NCBI GenBank assembly: GCA_034111105.1
Contig: JAWUXY010000104.1
Coordinates: 1-12,356 of the forward strand
DNA from: Bermanella sp034111105
GTDB lineage: Bacteria > Pseudomonadota > Gammaproteobacteria > Pseudomonadales > Oceanobacteraceae
Direction: 5' to 3'
Length of the DNA stretch: 12,356 nucleotides
Shown: in pieces, positions 7,380 to 12,356 of the stretch
How positions within the stretch are numbered: the stretch's first letter is position 1
Layout: each line of letters starts with the position of its first letter
Position numbers and translations under genes: made by a program
The notes under the pieces: model-generated
What the model was told of the DNA's origin: nothing
The model's database searches: none
What the model saw: the letters and a program-made list of their open reading frames with translations, nothing else

Positions 7380-8384
7380 ATGAAGCATCAAATTATCATT
7401 CAACCCAAGGGGCTTACATTTGAAGCCCATGAGGATGAAAGCGTTCTTGATGCCGCCACACGTGCAGGTATCAAGATCCGTAAGAGTTGCACCAATGGCA
7501 ATTGTGAAATCTGCAAAGCCACATTACTCGCTGGGGTTGTTAATACACCAGAGGGAAAGAAGACTGCAGATCATCCAGACGTTAACCCATTGCTTTGCTG
7601 TGTATCAAAACCGCACAGCGACCTAATTTTGGAGCTAGACAAGGTGCTAGGACCCGGAGAAATTGCTTTGCAGCATGTTGCTTTTCAAGTGCAAAATGTT
7701 GAAGCCTTAAGCGGTAGTGTTTACAAGATTGAATTGTTAGCCCCAGCAGGTAAACCTGTTAGCTACCATGCAGGCCAATATTTAGAATTGCTGATTGAAG
7801 GCGGGGAATACCCTTTTACAATCGCAAGCGCACCCAATGACCGTCGCGTTGAATTGCATCTTGGTGTCAGTGATGACAATCAATCAAGCCAAACTATTTT
7901 GAAACACTTGCAAACGAACCCCACGGTACGTGCCCGTTTACCTAAAGGCGATGTTTGGCTTAAAACCGAAGCGGATCAATTTAACTTACATGACCCCCTC
8001 GTATTTATTGTAGCCGGCACTGGATTCGCGCAAGCAAAAGCCATGATTGAAGAACAGCTTAAACATCAGCACAGCGCCATTCATTTATACTGGATCAACC
8101 GTGATGCCAGCGGGTTTTATTCGACTCTTGCAAAAGAATGGTCTGATAAGGGTTTGATTTATTATCATGCCATGACACCCGAATCACCTGAGTGTGAGTT
8201 TTTCACCGAGCATACGGTTGAAGACTTAATGCATACAAAACTAGGGAACCTTTCGAATATTAAAGCCATCGCTTGTGGTAGCCCGAACTTTGTTTACAGC
8301 GTACTAAGCGGGCTAGAAGAAAAAGGCTTCCACCAGTCTCAAATGCTAAGCGACGTATTTGCTTACGCACCAAGGCCCGAGTAA
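7380..8384 (+). CDS. 2Fe-2S ferredoxin-fused FAD/NAD(P)H reductase (Fre-like)
   Basis: A 334-aa electron-transfer protein. Residues 1-90 form a plant-type 2Fe-2S ferredoxin domain with cysteines 37, 42, 45 and a fourth at 73 or 74 (C-X4-C-X2-C...C). Residues ~98-200 are the FAD-binding barrel; the usual RxYS/T motif reads YPFTIAS (144-150), so the conserved arginine is replaced by tyrosine. The NAD(P)H module shows VAGTGFAQA (211-219), ACGSPNFV (298-305) and the C-terminal DVFAYAPR found in Fre-like proteins. It most resembles the group annotated as CDP-6-deoxy-glucoseen reductase (AscD-like) or Fre homologues. A sugar-dehydrase role is unlikely, since no sugar genes are near. It lies 8 nt after ubiD, where E. 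coli has fre, so a role in supplying electrons for flavin or quinone biosynthesis is inferred. It faces the receptor remnant tail to tail with one base between stops and no visible terminator. Confidence 0.85.
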   Translation: MKHQIIIQPKGLTFEAHEDESVLDAATRAGIKIRKSCTNGNCEICKATLLAGVVNTPEGKKTADHPDVNPLLCCVSKPHSDLILELDKVLGPGEIALQHVAFQVQNVEALSGSVYKIELLAPAGKPVSYHAGQYLELLIEGGEYPFTIASAPNDRRVELHLGVSDDNQSSQTILKHLQTNPTVRARLPKGDVWLKTEADQFNLHDPLVFIVAGTGFAQAKAMIEEQLKHQHSAIHLYWINRDASGFYSTLAKEWSDKGLIYYHAMTPESPECEFFTEHTVEDLMHTKLGNLSNIKAIACGSPNFVYSVLSGLEEKGFHQSQMLSDVFAYAPRPE

Positions 8385-8385
8385 G

Positions 8386-10097
8386 TTAAAAGTGTAATCT
8401 TAAGCTTGCCTCAATCATCCGAGGCGAGCCCAGTGCCACTTGATTAGGGTAATAAACATCACTCCAGGGCGCGTATACTTCATCCGTCATGTTTCGCACG
8501 CTAATCGCGGCTCTAAACTGCTCCCCTTCATAAGCCATAAAAGCATTAAGTAGTTCATACGATCTAAGCTCAATGGTATTCACCGTATTCGCGTATCGAC
8601 TAGAAACATAGTTATAACCCATACCCCATTCAATGGGCATCGCAAAAATATTGTTAACACTCAGCCACGTACTCAGCATATGCTTTGGTACGTTTACAGG
8701 TGTTTTGTCCCCTACTTTAAGCCCAACAACAGGATCATAGTAACCATCGTATTCGGCATCTACATACGCATAATTTCCGCCAAACCTTAAATGCTCGAAA
8801 CATCATGCTTCATTGCAAACTCAAACCCTTGTGAATTCAAACTGCTTTTAGACACGGCATCATTGGCATTGATTTGGTAATGTTGATCTTTATTAATATG
8901 GTAAACCGCCAGCGATAACTCAGTGGCTTTATTATAAATGGATTTTAACCCTACCTCATACTGCGTAATACTCGACGGTGCTAAATGTTGAATATCATAA
9001 AAATACGTGAGCCCATCATCGATAGGGTCTTGCTGCTGAGCAACATTTACATAAAAAATTGTGCCTTCTATTACTTTAAATGTTGTTCCTAAAAAGTAAC
9101 GCTGTTGATTAAATTGTTTATCTAATGATGAGCGCGCTCTAACAGCATCGTCAAAACCAATATACAACTGATCAAAATAAATGCGTTCAAATCTTACATG
9201 GCTATGAACGGTCCACTGTGAGGTAAGGTCAATTGAATATTGAATCACCAAGGCATCGGTAATCACTGTCTGTTTATCTTGTCTGTGATCGACATCGCCA
9301 AAATTGCCAGCACTGGGTTCAAATAAATCAACATCATCAACAACGTTTGAATCCCCTTCACCTACATTGCGTGCAAGCTCATCGTTCGTACTAATACCAA
9401 CATTACGAGTAAAGTCATTCGTACTGGTAATAACATTGAGTGCTAATTTTTGCGGCTTTTGCCAGGCATCAAAACGACGAATCAGTGCCAAATTTAAACC
9501 CCGCACATAACGTTGGTGTTTAATTAAAAGGCGATCTCGTTGCACACGCTGACTGCTTGCATCGTATGTATATGTTTCAGCATTTTGCCAAAGACGTTCA
9601 GCGGTAAATTGATAAATACTGGCCTTAAAATCTGTTTGTTGATTAACAGCCCAATTGGCATCAAACCTTAACCAGTAACTATTTGAATCAATGATGCTGT
9701 CCGTAACGTTGTAGTTGTTATATCGAGTGGCAAGATCCACTACACGGTCATCATCGGTGCTAACGACATCACCACTTGGGTTTTTAGCATCACTTAAAGG
9801 CACCAGCGGTGTGCCCCAATAGGCGGGTAAATTATCATCGGTATAACTGCTGTAAAGTAAAACATCCATATTAGCTATCGGCCTGTAAGCGTAGGACGCC
9901 GATACATTCAACGATTGCGAATCGGTATCGTCTACCCATCCGTCACTGCTATTACGATTAACATCTAAACGATAAGCGTGCTCTTGATCCTTAGATGCAT
10001 TGATACCCACATTATAAGACTGCGCATTAAAACGGCCGTATCGTGTATGTACATCAATTGTTTGTTCGGCAAATGCTGGCTTTTGCTTTTGCGCTAA
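8386..10097 (-). pseudogene. TonB-dependent receptor, barrel part (frameshifted remnant)
   Basis: C-terminal ~570 codons of an outer-membrane beta-barrel receptor, probably siderophore-type. Two frames are needed. The upstream one (10097 down to a TAA at 8787-8789) reads from LAQKQKPAFAEQT and DVHTRYGRFN through many alternating strands to GFEFAMKHDVSSI. The next frame resumes immediately with LRFGGNYAYVDAEYD, continues through TPVNVPKH, and ends MIEASLRLHF with the terminal phenylalanine typical of barrel proteins. Adding one T to the TTT run (- strand, + strand 8789-8791) restores one frame: SSI-LRFGG. The top of the fragment is closed by a TAA (10098-10100), exactly where receptor similarity stops. 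The missing plug domain is found at 12090-12356 in the same orientation, so the gene was split by an insertion. Confidence 0.88.
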
Positions 10098-10100
10098 TTA
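10092..10100 (+). repeat. 9-bp direct repeat CGCTAATTA, copy 1
   Basis: Sits exactly at the left junction of the insert; its TTA forms the stop codon that closes the receptor barrel fragment. An identical copy is at 11955-11963. It could be a target-site duplication, but the right copy is about 126 bp inside the right receptor junction. Confidence 0.4.
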
Positions 10101-10282
10101 CGCATTGTATTTCGACTCATTAAATTATATTAGTAGTTAAAATAGCATTCAGACTGAATGACGTTTTTACAATATTTTTTATCAAAAAATAGGTGTTTTA
10201 TCTACGGCACGTCTGTTATTAGGAAGCCCTTAACGTAATCTGGTTGTTTCGCAGTGTCCCCTTTCGAGTAAAACATGCAAAA

Positions 10283-10325
10283 ATCACGGAGGATAATTAT
10301 CAAATACTGACTTATCCTCTGTGAT
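10283..10325. repeat. 14-bp inverted repeat (stem-loop)
   Basis: Arms ATCACGGAGGATAA (10283-10296) and TTATCCTCTGTGAT (10312-10325) pair along all 14 positions with one G-U wobble around a 15-nt loop. No U-tract follows, so it is not an intrinsic terminator. It is the strongest stem in the gene-free segment. Confidence 0.6.
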
Positions 10326-10747
10326 AAAAGTGACATTGAAGCTAAAAACCTCAAACGACGTAGTTTTTAGTACTAATGTTATTAGTGCGCATTCCTGATA
10401 TTAGGTTTCCTTACCTGAGGTAATTCAGCTTTTCGATTATACAGCAGACATAAATTTAATGATGTAAAGGCACTATGGGGGCGGAATCGCCTTAGATTTA
10501 ATACTCTAAATTCGTTGGAAATTTAAATGATTCCAACGTCCGCTTTGAAGATTCGAGACCTAACTCCGTGTAAAGTTTTAGGCATGATCTCAGTTGTGAA
10601 TGGATATGAGTTTTATGTAAAAACGACAACTTTAGGATCCCTGATTGGCCGTTTTTAACCCAAAAGCTAACTTCCGCTTATGGCTAGCTGAAGAAATCAC
10701 TGACTTAATGTTAACAAAGATAGGAAACTGGACGTTAGCCATGGTTT

Positions 10748-10800
10748 ATCTAACGACAAGTGATCCGACAATAGCCGCTAGCATCAACTAATAGTTAGCT
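10748..10800 (+). repeat. Candidate integron attC-like site
   Basis: R''-like ATCTAAC (10748-10754, fits RYYYAAC), 4-nt spacer, L''-like AGTGAT (10759-10764), 18-nt loop, L'-like ATCAACT (10783-10789), 4-nt spacer, R'-like GTTAGCT (10794-10800). R''/R' pair at 6 of 7 positions. L''/L' pair fully if one A is extrahelical, which is an attC hallmark. Against it, GTTAGCT deviates from the GTTRRRY core at one position, no integrase is present, and no second complete site was found. Confidence 0.3.
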
Positions 10801-10827
10801 AAATTATTGAGTTTTAGCTAACGACAA
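10750..10827 (+). repeat. Direct repeat CTAACGACAA (two copies)
   Basis: Identical 10-mers at 10750-10759 and 10818-10827, 68 bp apart. The first is the left arm of the attC-like element; the second leads into the ribosome binding site of the small membrane protein gene. Confidence 0.5.
10794..10822. repeat. 10-bp perfect stem-loop upstream of small ORF
   Basis: GTTAGCTAAA (10794-10803) and TTTAGCTAAC (10813-10822) pair perfectly around a 9-nt loop. The stem ends 22 nt before the small gene's start codon and overlaps the right arm of the attC-like element. It could be part of a recombination site or a leader hairpin. Confidence 0.55.
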
Positions 10828-10844
10828 AATCAAGGGGATTTTTA

Positions 10845-11030
10845 ATGAATAAATATTGGTGGTTAGGTTTTTTGGGCTTTATTGGCTTTTATAAGTTACC
10901 AGAAGTTATTGACTTTTTTCAAGGAACCGGGAACTGGTTTGTGTTAATAAATCTATTGTGGTTCTTTTGGTTTTTGGAGTTCATTCCCCAAAAGAAAAAA
11001 AACCAAGAGAGCACTTCCGAAGATACTTAG
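10845..11030 (+). CDS. Small hydrophobic membrane protein (61 aa)
   Basis: Not recognised with certainty. It starts MNKYWWLGFLGFIGFYKLPE, has two hydrophobic segments (about residues 4-16 and 30-47, rich in W, F, L and G) separated by a short polar turn, and ends in a charged tail with a lysine cluster (QKKKN) and acidic residues. The repeated LGFLGF pattern resembles small proteins of the DUF3796 type, from memory. Support for a real gene: a strong ribosome binding site AAGGGG seven nucleotides before the ATG, AT-rich coding sequence without rare oddities, and a strong terminator 25 nt after the stop. It probably sits in the inner membrane with the charged tail in the cytoplasm. It lies inside the insert that disrupts the receptor gene and is convergent with the secreted protein gene. 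Function unknown. Confidence 0.7.
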   Translation: MNKYWWLGFLGFIGFYKLPEVIDFFQGTGNWFVLINLLWFFWFLEFIPQKKKNQESTSEDT

Positions 11031-11054
11031 GCAATACTAAATAGCAGAGCGAAG

Positions 11055-11086
11055 AACCATAGTTGCTTAAGTGCAACTATGGTTTT
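11055..11086 (+). terminator. Intrinsic terminator after small ORF
   Basis: Perfect 12-bp stem AACCATAGTTGC / GCAACTATGGTT (11055-11066 and 11073-11084), loop TTAAGT, then TT in line with the stem's final Ts. It is bracketed by a wider 6-bp inverted repeat, TTAGGC (11027-11032) and GCCTAA (11091-11096). It may also help stop the convergent - strand gene, though the U-run is poor on that side. Confidence 0.8.
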
Positions 11087-11124
11087 ATAAGCCTAAAATA
11101 AAAATATTGCCATAGATTTACAAG

Positions 11125-11913
11125 TCACTCATCTGTACATTCAATACATAAGTATTGGCGCACAAGTTTGTCGTAAACACCCGTTTCTTTTAGTTTGTCT
11201 AGTGCTTGCTGCCATTTATTAACTTCTATATCGGATATATTTTTAGAAAAGGCTATATATCCTTCAGTTTTGTATAAAATAAGTGATGGTTTAAACATTG
11301 ACTGCCTGATTGTTGCGCCTCTAATAACTGATTCAAATGTCGTTTCTGCCAAAACAGCTAAGTTTACTCTTCCTCTTGCCAACATCCCCATACAAGCTTC
11401 GTATCGCTTATTAGGTTTTACATTTGCAAATTCATGTTCATTCAGATAGTCCGCATGATTCCCACCTCTGATCACACATATTCGGCCAACTTTTCTAGCA
11501 TCGTCAAGTGTCTGTATGTTCTGAGGGAACATTGAAGCTTCATAAAACCGAATAGTATCAGTATGCAATGGCCCTACCCATTTTACGGCACCTTCTCGAT
11601 AACTTGTTCTAGCGACACTAAATAGTGCCATATTTTTTCGTTCCGTAACTTCTTTCAACGCTCTTACTAAAGGCAACTCAATAATACTTCTTGGTTTATG
11701 ACCCGTAATTTTCATCATTGCATGAACTAGCTCTACGTAAAAAGCTCGTCTGCCCGTGTGCCTAATTCCACGAGTTTCGATGTTTTTATCAGTAAAAACA
11801 AAATCACTAGTATTATGAGTAATAAATTCAATTTTTGCCGCATGTAAGTTAAACGAACTTAATGTTAAAAATAATAAACACCACTTTAAATTAATAGCAT
11901 CAACAAAAAACAT
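11125..11913 (-). CDS. Secreted family-3 solute-binding-like protein
   Basis: 262 aa. N-terminal signal peptide with a hydrophobic core (about residues 9-23) and likely cleavage after LHA or LHAA (25/26); no lipobox, so a soluble periplasmic protein is expected. The mature part resembles bacterial extracellular solute-binding proteins, family 3: an early strand, GRRAFYVELVHAMMKITG as first helix, WVGPLHTD, the hinge segment IQTLDDARKVGRICVIRGGNHADYL, a second-lobe strand (RVNLAVLAET), YIAFSK, and WQQALDKLKETGVYDKLVRQYL near the end. The tail carries a CIEC pair (C256, C259), unusual for the family. No permease or ATPase gene is adjacent, so it cannot be called a complete ABC system; it may be an orphan binding protein or sensor component. 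Purine-rich AAGAAGAG precedes the ATG. It lies inside the insert in the receptor gene. Ligand unknown. Confidence 0.78.
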   Translation of the reverse strand: MFFVDAINLKWCLLFLTLSSFNLHAAKIEFITHNTSDFVFTDKNIETRGIRHTGRRAFYVELVHAMMKITGHKPRSIIELPLVRALKEVTERKNMALFSVARTSYREGAVKWVGPLHTDTIRFYEASMFPQNIQTLDDARKVGRICVIRGGNHADYLNEHEFANVKPNKRYEACMGMLARGRVNLAVLAETTFESVIRGATIRQSMFKPSLILYKTEGYIAFSKNISDIEVNKWQQALDKLKETGVYDKLVRQYLCIECTDE

Positions 11914-12089
11914 GCATACTCTTCTTTTTGGGTTGGCAATAAATTAAATATAGACGCTAATTAGAGTTTACGAAACATCATCAAATGATGTCGATGGTAA
12001 TTGATTTTTATCCAACTACTCGATAATAACTTAAAGTAATAAGTCTGAATATAAAAGGGATAATGATAAGTGGGTTTAATATAATATAT
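11914..12089 (-). promoter_or_regulatory. AT-rich upstream region of the solute-binding gene
   Basis: Runs from the receptor junction to the solute-binding-like start and presumably holds its promoter; no convincing -35/-10 pair stands out. It contains a short perfect stem-loop ACATCAT-CAA-ATGATGT (11975-11991) and the second CGCTAATTA. Receptor translation entering here from the right ends at a TAA (11961-11963) after about 43 unrelated residues. Confidence 0.35.
11955..11963 (+). repeat. 9-bp direct repeat CGCTAATTA, copy 2
   Basis: Identical to 10092-10100, bracketing about 1.86 kb. If it marks a second, nested insertion, the 126 bp from here to the receptor junction would belong to an earlier event. 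Chance identity cannot be excluded in this AT-rich DNA. Confidence 0.4.
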
Positions 12090-12356
12090 CTTAGTAATAA
12101 TATTAACCGTGCCGCCAGCCGAGCCGTCGTTAGCATTTAGCACGCTGGCCCCTTTTACAACTTCAATGCGATCAAGATTAAATGATGATTGCGGTCGCAT
12201 ATTTAATGTGGATACCCCCATCGACACACCGTCGTATAAAACACCAATCGAATTACGAGTAAAACCTCGAGTGCTAAAACTATAGGGCTCTGATGGGGAT
12301 TCACCTGAAAGCACACCCACCATGCTCTCAACCACTTCAACCACATTATTTAAACC
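12090..12356 (-). pseudogene. TonB-dependent receptor, plug-domain part (truncated remnant)
   Basis: 89 codons open to the window's right edge, so the signal peptide and TonB box lie outside. It shows the classic plug-domain sequence of siderophore-type receptors: GLNNVVEVVESMVGV, FSTRGF, NSIGVLYDGV, LDRIEVVKGASVL and GGTVNIITK. Directly after the last lysine the frame continues into unrelated AT-rich sequence and stops 43 codons later. The rest of the receptor resumes near 10097 in the same orientation. As it stands the gene would yield at most a truncated plug and no barrel, so it cannot form a transporter. Confidence 0.88.

Larger units (their letters stand above)
10101..10844. other. Gene-free, hairpin-rich segment
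   Basis: All frames are broken by frequent stops and I recognise no gene remnant. It contains a run of stem-loops: 10283-10325 (14-bp stem), 10342-10370 (8 bp), 10372-10386 (6 bp), 10395-10428 (8 bp with a bulge, containing the palindrome TTACCTGAGGTAA), 10513-10538 (CGTTGGAA/TTCCAACG), 10733-10755 and 10794-10822. The right third is rich in GTTAG/CTAAC words. It may encode a structured RNA, be a stack of recombination sites, or be decayed mobile DNA. Confidence 0.5.
10098..12089. mobile_element. ~2-kb insertion splitting the TonB receptor gene
   Basis: Receptor coding stops after the GGTVNIITK plug motif (lysine codon at 12090-12092) and resumes at LAQKQKPAF (10097 downward). Joining them as ACT-AAG-TTA-GCG would give a continuous plug-to-barrel protein, so the interval is foreign. 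It holds a gene-free hairpin-rich part (10101-10844), a small membrane protein gene (+), a secreted solute-binding-like gene (-) and a gene-free AT-rich flank (11914-12089). No transposase, integrase or recombinase is visible, so the mechanism is unknown. Possible subterminal inverted 9-mers (ATTCAGACT at 10147-10155, AGTCTGAAT at 12042-12050) and the 9-bp direct repeats are the only end structures seen. Exact ends are uncertain by several bases. Confidence 0.7.

Noticed and set aside
10545..10565. GATTCGAGACC resembling a tRNA T-loop
   Set aside because: No matching acceptor, D or anticodon arms around it. The similar GGTTCGAG at 3784 lies in the trxA promoter palindrome.
11027..11096. TTAGGC...GCCTAA pair considered as an attC site
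   Set aside because: The half-sites are in the inside-out order relative to attC (which runs GCCTAAC...GTTAGGC) and lack the core GTT/AAC bases; the interior is simply a terminator hairpin.
11195..11449. 84-codon + strand open frame
   Set aside because: Lies antisense within the solute-binding-like gene, which has a signal peptide, ribosome binding site and family-like sequence.
11975..11991. ACATCAT-CAA-ATGATGT considered as a terminator
   Set aside because: AT-rich 7-bp stem with no adjacent U-tract on either strand.
10098..12089. Complete insertion sequence or full integron
   Set aside because: No transposase, integrase or convincing terminal inverted repeats can be read in the segment.
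1..12356. CRISPR array, rRNA or tRNA genes
   Set aside because: No regularly spaced identical repeats and no rRNA or tRNA signatures were seen on either strand.

Overview
The window suggests an AT-rich gammaproteobacterium, probably a marine Oceanospirillales/Pseudomonadales-type organism. This rests on close protein-level resemblance of Rho, UbiD, PPK1 and PPX to E. coli and Pseudomonas proteins, and on the gene order ppk>/<ppx trxA> rho> ubiD>, which I recall as the order in pseudomonads. The genus cannot be fixed from sequence alone.

Positions 1-8384 are an ordinary, well-preserved housekeeping block. A 5'-truncated polyphosphate kinase (ppk1, +) meets exopolyphosphatase (ppx, -) tail to tail across a near-perfect palindromic bidirectional terminator. 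The synthesis and degradation enzymes of polyphosphate are therefore insulated from each other by one shared element. Next come thioredoxin (trxA) with a recognisable extended -10 promoter and its own terminator, transcription terminator Rho, and a rho-ubiD intergenic region. That region carries a cUUCGg-loop terminator flanked by two inverted arrays of a degenerate heptamer (TRAGAYG). UbiD (ubiquinone biosynthesis) is followed after 8 nt by a reductase with an N-terminal 2Fe-2S domain and a Fre-like FAD/NAD(P)H module. It sits where E. coli has fre, and may supply reducing power for flavin chemistry linked to UbiX/UbiD.

Positions 8386-12356 are accessory and decaying. They hold a TonB-dependent outer-membrane receptor on the - strand, broken twice. 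One break is a frameshift near 8787-8791. The other is a foreign segment of about 2 kb (roughly 10098-12089) that splits the plug domain right after its GGTVNIITK motif. The insert carries about 745 bp of hairpin-rich DNA with no gene, a 61-aa hydrophobic protein with a strong ribosome binding site and terminator (+), and a 262-aa secreted solute-binding-like protein (-). It contains no transposase or integrase. A 51-53 bp element at 10748-10800 has the architecture of an integron attC site, which suggests, without proving, that part of the insert is cassette-derived.

The part most worth a second look is this insert, together with the heptamer arrays around ubiD.
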